Shown here: positions 1-7,539 of the stretch, one piece after another
Numbering within the stretch: position 1 is the stretch's first letter
Layout of the letters: every line of letters begins with the position of its first letter
NCBI GenBank assembly: GCA_023394965.1
Contig: JAEWZX010000030.1
Coordinates: 62,001-126,000 of the forward strand
Reading direction: 5' to 3'
DNA from: Pseudomonadota bacterium
Lineage (GTDB): Bacteria; Pseudomonadota; Alphaproteobacteria; Sphingomonadales; Sphingomonadaceae
DNA: 64,000 nt
Translations under genes and position numbers: made by a program
The notes under the pieces: generated by a model
Seen by the model: only the letters and a program-made list of their open reading frames with translations
What the model was told of the DNA's origin: nothing
Databases searched by the model: none

Positions 1-20
1 GCATATAGGGGGAGGGCGAG

Positions 21-1880
21 ATGACCGGTTTCCTGATACTCGCCTTCCTCATCCTCGTCGCCGGGGTGGTTGCCGTCCCCCTGGCGAGCCGGTTCGGTCT
101 GGGCTCCGTGCTCGGCTATCTGCTGGCAGGTATGGCGATCTCACCGATCCTCGCATCGCTCCGGGTGGATGTGGATGCGCTGCAGGTGTTCGCGGAATTC
201 GGCGTGGTGATGATGCTGTTCATCATCGGCCTCGAAATAGAGCCCAAGCGGCTGTGGGAAATGCGCGGCAAGCTGGTCGGCCTGGGCGGCGGCCAGGTGC
301 TGCTCTCGACGCTGGTGATTGCGGGCATCGCCCTGTTCAACGATCAGCCCTGGCAGACCGCGCTGGCCATCGGCATGGTGCTGGCCCTCAGCTCCACCGC
401 AATCATCGTCCAGACCCTGACGGAAAAGGGGCTGCTCAAGACGCCGGGGGGCGAAGCCAGCTTTTCCGTCCTGCTGGTGCAGGATGTCGCGGTCATCCCG
501 ATACTCGCCCTGATCCCGCTGCTGGCACTGCCCGAACTCAGCGCAGTGGCGTCGGGCCATGCAGGCGGCGGTGGCCATGGCGGGATCGATCTGACCGAAG
601 CGATGTCGGGCTGGCAGGCCGGGATCACGCGCCTAGCCGCGGTGGCAGGGGTCGTTGCCATCGGCATCTTCGCCATCCGCCCGCTGTTCCGCTACATCGC
701 GCGGGCCAATCTGCGCGAACTGTTCACCGCTGCCGCGCTGCTGGTGGTGATCGGTATCGCCCTGATGATGTCGCTGGTGGGCCTATCGCCCGCACTGGGT
801 GCATTCATCGCGGGGGTGGTGCTGGCGACCAGCGAATATCGGCACGAACTCGAAAGCGATATCAACCCGTTCAAAGGCCTGCTGCTCGGCCTGTTCTTCA
901 TCACTGTGGGCGCCGGCATAGACTTTGCGCTCGCCAGAACGATCTGGATGTCCGTCGTCTTCTGGGCCGCTGTCACCATCATCGCCAAAATCGCCGTGCT
1001 GCTCACCATCGGGTGGCTTTACGGTCTTCGCAGGCAGGCTCTGTGGCTGTTTTCGCTCAGCCTGCCTCAGGCGGGCGAGTTCGCCTTCGTCCTGATCGCC
1101 TTCGCCGTCGGCAATGCGGTCTTCGAGCAGGCCTTTGCCGACCAGCTGCTGCTTGTCGTGTCGCTGACCATGCTGATGACGCCGCTGCTGTTCATTCTCT
1201 ACGACAAGCTGATCGCTCACATCTATTGTGCCGACCAGGCACCGGACGAAGCCGACCAGATCGACGAGGAGAATCCGATCATCATCGCTGGCAGGGGCCG
1301 TGTTGGCGGGATTGTCGACCGGATGCTCGATGCGGCGGGGCACCGTGCCACCGTCATCGACAACAACAGTCAGCACCTTGAGAACATGAAGAAGTTCGGC
1401 GTCACCACCTATTATGGCGATGTGACGCGGCCGGATCTCCTCGCCAGTGCGGGGATCGACCGCGCGCGCATCCTCGTCGTGGCGCTGGAGGATCGCGAAC
1501 AGATCGACAAGCTGGTACGATACGCCTGCAGCACGTTTCCCAATCTGCATGTCATATCGCGCGCCAAGGATCGCGATCACGTCTATCACCTCTGGGCCAT
1601 GGGATGTCGCGACGTCATTCGCGAAACCTATGATGGCGCCTTGCGGATGGGGCGGTCGGTCTACGAAGCGTTGGGGCATGATCGCCAAACTGCCATGGCG
1701 ATGACGGCTGCATGGGAAGAAATGGACAGGTCGTCCACGCAGGCGATTGCCGAAGTCTATCGGCTCGATGTTCCGGCCTATGAGAACGAGGAACTGCTGG
1801 CAAAGATAAGGGAGTTGAAAGCCGAATGGGACCCGAAACTGCGCGATGCGATGGACGAAATCGCAGCCCGGAAGAGCTGA
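21..1880 (+). CDS. CPA2-family monovalent cation:proton antiporter (KefB/KefC-like)
   Basis: Inner-membrane antiporter of 619 aa that would exchange K+ or Na+ for protons. Roughly residues 1-395 are hydrophobic multi-pass membrane segments of the Na/H-exchanger type. A short Gly/His-rich cytoplasmic or periplasmic loop lies near residues 178-190. A cytosolic RCK (TrkA-N) domain starts at about residue 416 with the nucleotide-binding motif GRGRVGG. This architecture is that of the glutathione-gated Kef efflux systems, but no ancillary KefF/KefG gene is adjacent. The ATG follows a strong purine-rich ribosome site (GGGGGAGGGCGAG). The next gene starts one base after its stop, so the two are probably co-transcribed. 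The ion specificity is not shown by the sequence. Confidence 0.93.
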   Translation: MTGFLILAFLILVAGVVAVPLASRFGLGSVLGYLLAGMAISPILASLRVDVDALQVFAEFGVVMMLFIIGLEIEPKRLWEMRGKLVGLGGGQVLLSTLVIAGIALFNDQPWQTALAIGMVLALSSTAIIVQTLTEKGLLKTPGGEASFSVLLVQDVAVIPILALIPLLALPELSAVASGHAGGGGHGGIDLTEAMSGWQAGITRLAAVAGVVAIGIFAIRPLFRYIARANLRELFTAAALLVVIGIALMMSLVGLSPALGAFIAGVVLATSEYRHELESDINPFKGLLLGLFFITVGAGIDFALARTIWMSVVFWAAVTIIAKIAVLLTIGWLYGLRRQALWLFSLSLPQAGEFAFVLIAFAVGNAVFEQAFADQLLLVVSLTMLMTPLLFILYDKLIAHIYCADQAPDEADQIDEENPIIIAGRGRVGGIVDRMLDAAGHRATVIDNNSQHLENMKKFGVTTYYGDVTRPDLLASAGIDRARILVVALEDREQIDKLVRYACSTFPNLHVISRAKDRDHVYHLWAMGCRDVIRETYDGALRMGRSVYEALGHDRQTAMAMTAAWEEMDRSSTQAIAEVYRLDVPAYENEELLAKIRELKAEWDPKLRDAMDEIAARKS

Positions 1881-1881
1881 G

Positions 1882-2808
1882 ATGACGCAGGGTACCCACA
1901 ACTACATCGTCGATGATCGCAATGCGACGGTCATCATCGATATCAATGGCGATCACTTTCCGCGTCCCGACGCGAAGATCAGTGTCTTCGACAGCGGCTT
2001 CATGCTGGGTGACGGAGTATGGGAGGGCATCCGCCTGCACCACGGCCGGCTCGCCTTTCTCGACCGCCATCTCGATCGGTTATGGCGCGGGGCCAAGGCG
2101 ATCCACATGGATATCGGCATTTCGCGTGAGGAGCTGGAGCAGCGCCTTTACGCGGTGCTCGACGCCAACGGAATGAATGGGGACGGCGTCCATATCCGCC
2201 TGATGGTGACCCGCGGTATTCGCTCAACCCCCTATCAGGATCCGCGCGTGGTGATCACTCCGGCCACGATCGTGATCATTCCGGAATGGAAGGAACCTGC
2301 GCCGGAAACCGCCGTGCGGATGCTCAGGGTGGCCACTGTCCACGTGCGCCGGGGCTATCCCGATGTGCAGGACCCGATGCTCAATTCGCACAGCAAGCTC
2401 AACTGCATCACCGCCTGTATCCAGGCTGCGCAGGCTGGTGCGGACGAAGGACTGATGCTCGACCCGCATGGTTTCGTGGCCACTTGCAATTCGACCCATT
2501 TCTTCATCGTAAAGGATGGCGAAGTGTGGACCTCCAGCGGGGACTATTGCCTCGACGGCATCACCCGTGGTGTGGTGATAGAAATCGCGCGGCAAGCCGG
2601 GATTACCGTCCGCGAACGAAATTTCTCGCTGACCCATGTCTATGGCGCCGACGAAGCTTTCACGACCGGCACCTTTGCCGGGGTCGCGCCGATTGGCTCG
2701 ATCGACGGTCGCGTACTTGGCACTGAGCGAGGGCCCGTGGTCGAACGCCTGCAGGACCTCTATCTCGCGCGCCTTGCAAACGATGTGAAGGTGAGGGGGC
2801 GCCCATGA
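1882..2808 (+). CDS. PLP-dependent class IV aminotransferase (BCAT/DAAT fold)
   Basis: Fold-type IV transaminase of 308 aa. The PLP lysine is predicted at residue 172 in SHSKLN, corresponding to the K-x-x-N element of branched-chain and D-amino-acid aminotransferases. The C-terminal phosphate-binding motif TTGTFAGVAPI begins near residue 261. I chose ATG 1882, one base after the antiporter stop, rather than an in-frame start at 1846 inside that gene. It overlaps the following sulfotransferase-like gene by 4 bp (ATGA), so the two are translationally coupled. Sequence alone does not decide between branched-chain, D-amino-acid or amine substrates, so no ilvE symbol is given. Confidence 0.9.
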   Translation: MTQGTHNYIVDDRNATVIIDINGDHFPRPDAKISVFDSGFMLGDGVWEGIRLHHGRLAFLDRHLDRLWRGAKAIHMDIGISREELEQRLYAVLDANGMNGDGVHIRLMVTRGIRSTPYQDPRVVITPATIVIIPEWKEPAPETAVRMLRVATVHVRRGYPDVQDPMLNSHSKLNCITACIQAAQAGADEGLMLDPHGFVATCNSTHFFIVKDGEVWTSSGDYCLDGITRGVVIEIARQAGITVRERNFSLTHVYGADEAFTTGTFAGVAPIGSIDGRVLGTERGPVVERLQDLYLARLANDVKVRGRP

Positions 2809-3527
2809 CCATCCGTATCGCCATGTGGTCCGGTCCGCGTAACATCTCGACCGCAATGATGCGCAGCTTCGGCGCGCGGCCTGATTGCGCGGTTTCGGAC
2901 GAGCCCTTCTATGGCGCCTTTCTCAAAGAAACAGGGGAACCGCACCCTCTGGCAGCGGAAACGATCGCCGATATGGACTGCGACTGGAAATCCGTGCTGG
3001 CCACGCAATCCGGGGATCTGCCCGACGGTGGTCCGGTCTGGTATCAGAAGCATATGCCCCATCATATGGTCGGACCTGTTTCGATCGCCGACATGCCCGA
3101 TCATCGCCATGCTTTCCTTATCCGGGCTCCGGAACGTGTGGTGGCGAGCTATCAGAGGAAGAACGAGTTGCGTCGGGCTGATTTGCTCGGATTCTCTCGT
3201 CTTCGTCGCTATTTCGACTATGAGCATGAGCGATCGGGGCGGACGCCGCCTGTCGTGGACTCGGATGCCATTCTGGCTAACCCCGCTACCATGTTACAAA
3301 AGCTTTGCGCAGCGCTGGGTATCGCATGGAACCCTGCGATGCTGCACTGGGAAATCGGTCCGCACCCGGAGGACGGCGTTTGGGGAAAGCACTGGTATGA
3401 CAAAGTCAATGCCTCGACCGGTTTTGGAAAACCACCGGATGAACTGCCTCGGCTCGATGGTGCCTTCGCCGAAGTCGCCGCGGAATGTCGTGGCGATTAC
3501 GAGGCCTTGCTGGCGCACGCCCTGTGA
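2805..3527 (+). CDS. Sulfotransferase-like P-loop protein
   Basis: 240-aa soluble protein. The N-terminus reads MWSGPRNISTAMM (residues 7-19), which resembles the 5'-phosphosulfate-binding loop of sulfotransferases. LIRAPERVVASYQ (about 105-117) resembles the PAPS 3'-phosphate-binding segment. A conserved-looking stretch EDGVWGKHWYDKV lies near residues 189-201. The start overlaps the aminotransferase stop by ATGA. I recall that plant 'BCAT-like' proteins carry a related N-terminal P-loop domain fused to a class IV aminotransferase, which would suggest a shared pathway. That is inference from memory. Whether this protein transfers sulfate or only binds nucleotide is unknown. Confidence 0.82.
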   Translation: MTIRIAMWSGPRNISTAMMRSFGARPDCAVSDEPFYGAFLKETGEPHPLAAETIADMDCDWKSVLATQSGDLPDGGPVWYQKHMPHHMVGPVSIADMPDHRHAFLIRAPERVVASYQRKNELRRADLLGFSRLRRYFDYEHERSGRTPPVVDSDAILANPATMLQKLCAALGIAWNPAMLHWEIGPHPEDGVWGKHWYDKVNASTGFGKPPDELPRLDGAFAEVAAECRGDYEALLAHAL

Positions 3528-3597
3528 AACCCCATTCTGCCGCAGGGCACAATCGTTTCATCGTAAGCGGTTGCGCCGAAATACCCACCTTGCGTTT

Positions 3598-3612
3598 TCT
3601 CCTCAGAGGAGA
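3598..3612 (+). promoter_or_regulatory. Palindrome covering the ribosome-binding site of the 56-aa ORF
   Basis: TCTCCTC-A-GAGGAGA is a perfect 7-bp inverted repeat. Its right arm is the AGGAG-type Shine-Dalgarno of the ATG at 3619. Folded as RNA it gives at least a 5-bp stem that hides the SD. No experimental role is known. Confidence 0.4.
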
Positions 3613-3618
3613 CGAAGC

Positions 3619-3789
3619 ATGGAATATGAAATCAAAGATGATCCACAAGGGCTCGCGGAGAGCAACCCAGCGACCAGAGATGGCGGACTGGCCGAAGATC
3701 ACATTGCTTTGAAAAGACTCCAAAGTGCCGGGCAGCGATCAGAAATCAGAAGCCGTCGCACCGGTGCCGATATGGGCGACCTGATCTAG
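3619..3789 (+). CDS. Hypothetical small protein (56 aa)
   Basis: Unrecognised ORF of 56 codons, hydrophilic, with an acidic N-terminal half and an Arg-rich segment (RSEIRSRRTG) near the C-terminus. No signal peptide or membrane segment is seen. It is supported by a good ribosome site (AGAGGAG, about 6 bases before the ATG) and by lying in a 400-bp gap between the sulfotransferase-like gene and the decayed oxygenase. Against it: it is short, no family is recognised, and the surrounding patch contains pseudogenes. It could be a lineage-specific small protein or a chance ORF. Confidence 0.35.
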   Translation: MEYEIKDDPQGLAESNPATRDGGLAEDHIALKRLQSAGQRSEIRSRRTGADMGDLI

Positions 3790-3926
3790 GGAATGCAACG
3801 GGCGCACGGCGGCTGGTGAAAAAAGAACTAGGGTTACCGTGTGGCCTCACAAAATTGACGCAGAACGACTAGTCCAGCAAGGAAGGAGAAATGACGCGCG
3901 GCTTTTCCACATATTAGAAGTGATCC

Positions 3927-4677
3927 TCACCTCGCATCGTGAAAGATGATGCCGACGGTGTGGCGTGTGCCGTAGCGTAAGCGGCTTACACCGTGACGCA
4001 TATTCACTTTATAACTTCCTCTCGATCCTTGAACGGGCCGATTGTGAACCGCGAAAATGACAGCATCTCCCTGCTTGAGAGGCACTACTTCCGCGCGGCT
4101 TTGCATCCGAGGGCGTTGTTCCGTCAGCACGAATTCGCCACCAGTGAAATCCTTGTTGGGTTCCGACAGAAGGATAGCGACCTGCAACGGAAAGGCGAGA
4201 TCGCCGTAAAGGTCTTGGTGAAGACAATTGAAGTCGCCGACCATGTATTGCAGCAGCAGCGGTGTCGGTCTTGTTTGTCCGGCAGCATGGCATTTCCTCA
4301 GAAACTCCGCATGGGTTTCCGGGTAACGCCTGTCCATCCCCATCCTTTCATTCCACCGGTTCGCGACCGTCACAAGACGAGGATAGAGCGCCGAGCGCAG
4401 AACGGAAATCAGGTCGGGCAAAAGGATAGCGGAAGTAGCGATACTCACCCTTGCCAAAGCCATGTCGGCTCATGTGGATATGGCTACGGAAATGCTCTTC
4501 CTGCGGGTAGAGTCCGGCAATGCCCCGGCATTCGTCTCGCGTCAGCAGCCCTGTCATGATCGCACACCCCTGTGCGTCAAGCTCTCCAAAGAGATCGTCC
4601 CAACGGAAAAAACTGATGCGATCCTCGATCATAACGGGCGCGGAATTGCCAACCGGCTGGTTGAAGGTGGTGTTCAT
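3927..4677 (-). pseudogene. Frameshifted 2OG-Fe(II) oxygenase (prolyl-hydroxylase-like)
   Basis: Two minus-strand frames together encode one 2-oxoglutarate/Fe(II) dioxygenase. The N-terminal half runs from ATG 4677 to ...GEYRYFRYP. The C-terminal half starts at ...LPDLISVLRSALYP in another frame and ends at 3927. The frames join at CCTTTTGCCC (run of four T on the minus strand, plus positions 4420-4423). Removing one T restores PLPDL, so a 1-nt insertion is the simplest lesion. The downstream half keeps the iron/substrate signatures NCLHQDLYG (His and Asp ligands) and a distal His in MRHGVSR. It sits directly after the ada remnant, as expected for an ada-oxygenase operon. A sequencing error is an alternative. 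Confidence 0.8.
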
Positions 4678-5115
4678 AGGTGAGCTTCTCTCTCTAGCAC
4701 GGCACGCTTGCGCCGCCTGGCCCGCACCAGCGATAGTTGGACAGCGAACCATCCGTCCTGACCCCACGATGACAGGGGATCGCCACGGCAATCTTGTTGG
4801 CACCGCAGGCATCGGCGACTGCGCGCACTGCCTTGGGGGCTTCGACTTTTTCGGAAATGGAAATGTCATCGAAACTGCACCGTCTACACGCGCGAAACCC
4901 TGCTGCTTTTTCAGACCGCTGATCTGAAAAGAAGACGACGCTATGCCTTTTCGGAAGGCGCGATGGGCAGCCCTGCGACAAATAGATGCCGGTTGATTTC
5001 ATGGCATCGACGAACTTCTCTTCAAGAGTCTTATCCTGGCGAACGCCCGCATCCCAATACTGATTTTCACAGCGTGATCAGATTGTCTGGTGTCGTTCTG
5101 CTTGGTGGGCGGCAT
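4674..5115 (-). pseudogene. ada: Decayed ada gene (methylphosphotriester/O6-alkylguanine transferase-regulator)
   Basis: Remnant of the bifunctional Ada repair protein and regulator. Visible pieces are the N-terminal zinc-domain region (KSTGIYLSQGCPSR ... AGFRACRRC) and the C-terminal methyltransferase active site (VAIPCHRGVRTDGSLSNYRW). The central AraC-type and most of the transferase domain are deleted, leaving under 150 codons against roughly 350 in intact proteins. The methyl-accepting first cysteine of GIYC is Leu here. A frameshift near 5078 separates the probable start (ATG 5115 after AAGGAAGG) from the body. Another near 4730 hides an ancestral tail (RRRKRAVLEREAHL) whose stop would overlap the oxygenase ATG by 4 bp. 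An ORF still open, 4694-5002, covers the fused core. Confidence 0.85.
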
Positions 5116-5199
5116 GTCCGCCTTCCTTGAAAAAATGTAGTGACGTTGTGCGCCAGTGAACATTGCTCAGGGTCTTTGGCAGCCGGTGCCCCCGCCGAA

Positions 5200-5299
5200 A
5201 CTCCGTATCTTGCTGCCAAACATCGATGATCGGCGTCTTGCCGTCAGAGGTGCGGCGAGCGGCTCTGAGAATGAGTGCTTTGACAGCAAGATACGGAGT
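5200..5299. repeat. 100-bp element bounded by inverted repeats (MITE-like)
   Basis: ACTCCGTATCTTGCTG at 5200-5215 is repeated in exact inverted orientation at 5284-5299. Extending inward gives about 21 matched bases with one mismatch. The outer ends lie exactly 100 bp apart and the interior has no credible gene. No target-site duplication is obvious, and no transposase is nearby. It lies between the decayed ada gene and the SDR gene. It could be a tiny non-autonomous element, a deleted IS, or a long RNA hairpin. Confidence 0.55.
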
Positions 5300-5362
5300 G
5301 GCTGGTGAATCGCACTCCACTACGTCTCTGACACGAACCAAAGCAGAAAAGGTATTTGAGAT

Positions 5363-6112
5363 ATGACTTTATTAGAAGGCAAGATTGCTATCGTCACCGG
5401 CGCGTCTTCCGGCATCGGGCGAGCCGTGGCACTGATGTTTGCCGAGCACGGAGCAGCGGTCGTCCTAACAGCAAGGCGCCAGGATCGATTGGATGAGGTT
5501 GCGAACGAAATCCGCAGCAGGGGTGGATGCGCCTATACTTGGGCCGGCGACATCGGCCGTCCCGAAACGCATGAGCGGATCGTTGCGGATGCAATACGCG
5601 AATTTGGCGGCCTCGACATCGCTATCAACAACGCTGGCACTGTGGGTGCGGTGAAGCCACTGGCCGAAATCGCGCCTGAGGATTGGCAGCATACACTGAC
5701 CGTCAATCTGACGGCCGCATATTTGGGCGCACGCAGCCAGATCCCAGCGATGCTTGAGCACGGCGGCGGCTCCATCGTGTTCACATCCAGCTTCGTTGGA
5801 ACCAGCGTTGGCCTTCCTGGAATGGCCGCTTACGGTGCGTCGAAGGCTGGATTAATGGGATTGGTGAAGGGGATCGCCGCCGACTATGCGGCCCAAGGTG
5901 TCAGGGCCAACGCTCTTTTACCGGGCGGTGTGGATACCGAGATGGCAGGCGATCAAAGCCAGAAGGATTGGGCAGCCGGGCTCCATGCCATGAAGCGGAT
6001 CGCTCAACCCGAAGAGCTCGCGTCCGCCGCTCTTTTCCTTGCCAGTTCCATGGCCAGCTTCGTCACCGGATCCGCTCTGTTTGCCGATGGTGGTAACGCT
6101 GCCGTGAAGTAG
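5363..6112 (+). CDS. SDR-family oxidoreductase
   Basis: Classical short-chain dehydrogenase/reductase of 249 aa, a cytosolic NAD(P)-dependent enzyme. The dinucleotide-binding TGASSGIG is at residues 12-19, NNAG at 89-92, and the catalytic YGASK with Tyr157 and Lys161. The size and the C-terminal GSALFADGGN are typical of the FabG-like branch. The gene stands alone, with the inverted-repeat element upstream and a factor-independent terminator downstream. The substrate cannot be predicted, and general alcohol, ketone or 3-oxoacyl reduction are all possible. The ribosome site before ATG 5363 is weak. Confidence 0.92.
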   Translation: MTLLEGKIAIVTGASSGIGRAVALMFAEHGAAVVLTARRQDRLDEVANEIRSRGGCAYTWAGDIGRPETHERIVADAIREFGGLDIAINNAGTVGAVKPLAEIAPEDWQHTLTVNLTAAYLGARSQIPAMLEHGGGSIVFTSSFVGTSVGLPGMAAYGASKAGLMGLVKGIAADYAAQGVRANALLPGGVDTEMAGDQSQKDWAAGLHAMKRIAQPEELASAALFLASSMASFVTGSALFADGGNAAVK

Positions 6113-6133
6113 CCAAGCAATTGGCGATGAATG

Positions 6134-6184
6134 CGGAGACGACACCCCAATAACACGCATCGCTAGCGCTCGTCTCCGTTTTCT
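6134..6184 (+). terminator. Intrinsic terminator after the SDR gene
   Basis: CGGAGACGA (6134-6142) pairs exactly with TCGTCTCCG (6170-6178), followed by TTTTC. The loop is long (27 nt). Its position 22 bp after the SDR stop suits termination of that gene. Confidence 0.65.
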
Positions 6185-6301
6185 TGCGGGGGCATTCCCA
6201 CGGCTGCGTTCATTCAGACATTCGCCGTCGCCGAATACCTCAGCCACGGACCGTCAAATGCGGTAATCGGCGGCGGTTGGCGCGCCAGAAGCGGAGTGAC
6301 A

Positions 6302-6391
6302 TGGCGGACAGGGTGGGATTCGAACCCACGAAGGGCTTGCACCCTTGCCGGTTTTCAAGACCGGTGCATTCAACCGCTCTGCCACCTGTCC
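6302..6391 (-). tRNA. tRNA-Ser (anticodon UGA)
   Basis: On the minus strand the gene starts GGACAGGTGGCAGAGCGG and closes its acceptor stem with CCTGTCC (6306-6312 against 6385-6391). The discriminator is G and CCA is encoded (6302-6304). The anticodon loop is CTTGAAA, giving UGA. A long variable arm (about 17 nt) marks it as a class II serine tRNA. The T-loop GTTCGAATC is canonical. It is the serine tRNA that reads UCA and wobbles to other UCN codons. Confidence 0.97.
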
Positions 6392-6516
6392 GCGAGCGGG
6401 GGCTAGCTAGTCACATCTTTTCGTTTTGTCACGCCTTTCCGGGAACATCGACAACTGGTTCTTAGTACACGACAGATGACACTTGCTGTTCAGCTTCACT
6501 CTGCGACAACCCACTC

Positions 6517-7539
6517 ATGATTTTTCGACGCTTATTTGCCGCCCTTGGTGCTCTCGCGCTGTCTTTGCCAGCTATGCCCGCGCAGGCACAGGACAATCTT
6601 AGTTTTGATTCCTATCTCCAACTGCTCATCGCCCGTGCGCGGGCGGAAGGGGTAAGCGAGTCGACACTGCAACGAATGACGGCCGGGTTGCAGCCGAACA
6701 GGCGTGTGATTGAGCTGGATCAAAGCCAGCCAGGTTCATCCACCGGTTCCGGCTACCCGCCTTTGACACCCTATATCGCCACTCATGTCGATTCGGCGCG
6801 GATCAGTGGAGGACGCAGGGCCCGTGCGGCATGGTCCGGCCCATTGCGGGCGATCGAGCGCCAGTACGGCGTTCCGGCGGAAATCCTCGTTGCTATCTGG
6901 GGGCATGAAACGGCTTATGGCGCAGTAAAGGGTGGCTTCGACCTTTCGCAGTCCCTCGCCACCCTGGCATGGGAAGGGCGCCGCCGCGATTTGTTCGCAG
7001 GCGAATGGGTCGCGCTCATGAAAGTGGCGGATAAAGGATATTCACGAAACGAGCTTAAAGGAAGTTGGGCTGGTGCATTTGGCAACCCGCAGTTCCTGCC
7101 CTCGGTCTATCTCCGTCTGGCAACGGACGGTGACGGCGACGGACGCGCGGATATTATGAACAATAGCGCCGATGCGCTAGCGTCCATTGCCAATTATTTC
7201 CGCGACGCTGGCTGGCGCACCGGACAGCCGTGGGGCGTGCGGGCGTCGGTTCCATCCGGCTTCAATGTCGGTGCATATCGCAGCCCGATTGTCGCCCCCG
7301 TTTGTTCGCGCGTTCACGAGCGGCACAGCGTTTACAAGCCTGTGAGAGAGTGGCGACAATTAGGAATTCAACCGCAACGGGCAATCGGGGACGACATTCT
7401 CGCGACACTATTTCAGCCTGACGGCCCGGGTACGCCTGCATGGCTGCTAACATCCAATTACAGGGTCATTCTGGAATATAATTGTTCGAACTATTACGCG
7501 ATGAGTGTGGGGCTGCTGGCCGATGAAGTTGCCAATTAA
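6517..7539 (+). CDS. Lytic murein transglycosylase, MltB-type
   Basis: 340-aa secreted peptidoglycan lyase that cleaves the MurNAc-GlcNAc bond to give 1,6-anhydroMurNAc. The N-terminus is a Sec signal peptide with AQA cleavage around residue 25. No lipobox Cys is seen, so it is a soluble periplasmic MltB relative. The catalytic Glu is residue 131 in IWGHETAYG, and a GAFGNPQFLPSVY segment follows, matching the GPTQF region of the fold. A calcium-like DGDGDGRAD stretch lies near residue 205. It opens a long plus-strand operon and its end overlaps the rlpA-like gene by 17 bp. Confidence 0.92.
   Translation: MIFRRLFAALGALALSLPAMPAQAQDNLSFDSYLQLLIARARAEGVSESTLQRMTAGLQPNRRVIELDQSQPGSSTGSGYPPLTPYIATHVDSARISGGRRARAAWSGPLRAIERQYGVPAEILVAIWGHETAYGAVKGGFDLSQSLATLAWEGRRRDLFAGEWVALMKVADKGYSRNELKGSWAGAFGNPQFLPSVYLRLATDGDGDGRADIMNNSADALASIANYFRDAGWRTGQPWGVRASVPSGFNVGAYRSPIVAPVCSRVHERHSVYKPVREWRQLGIQPQRAIGDDILATLFQPDGPGTPAWLLTSNYRVILEYNCSNYYAMSVGLLADEVAN

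Noticed and set aside
4694..5002. A novel small zinc protein (102 aa) in its own right
   Set aside because: The sequence is the two ends of Ada joined by deletion, with the acceptor Cys lost and shifted frames at both borders, so a remnant is the simpler reading.
5078..5341. 87-codon minus-strand ORF covering the 100-bp inverted-repeat element
   Set aside because: No domain and no clear ribosome site, and it runs through the repeat element; the decayed ada start region explains the locus better.
6184..6465. Plus-strand ORF containing RVGFEPTKG
   Set aside because: This is the familiar false translation of the complement of tRNA-Ser, not a protein.
6420..6516. EcfG-type promoter (GGGAAC ... 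GGTTC) before the mltB-like gene
   Set aside because: The spacing between GGAAC and GTT is only about 10 bases, too short for the consensus.
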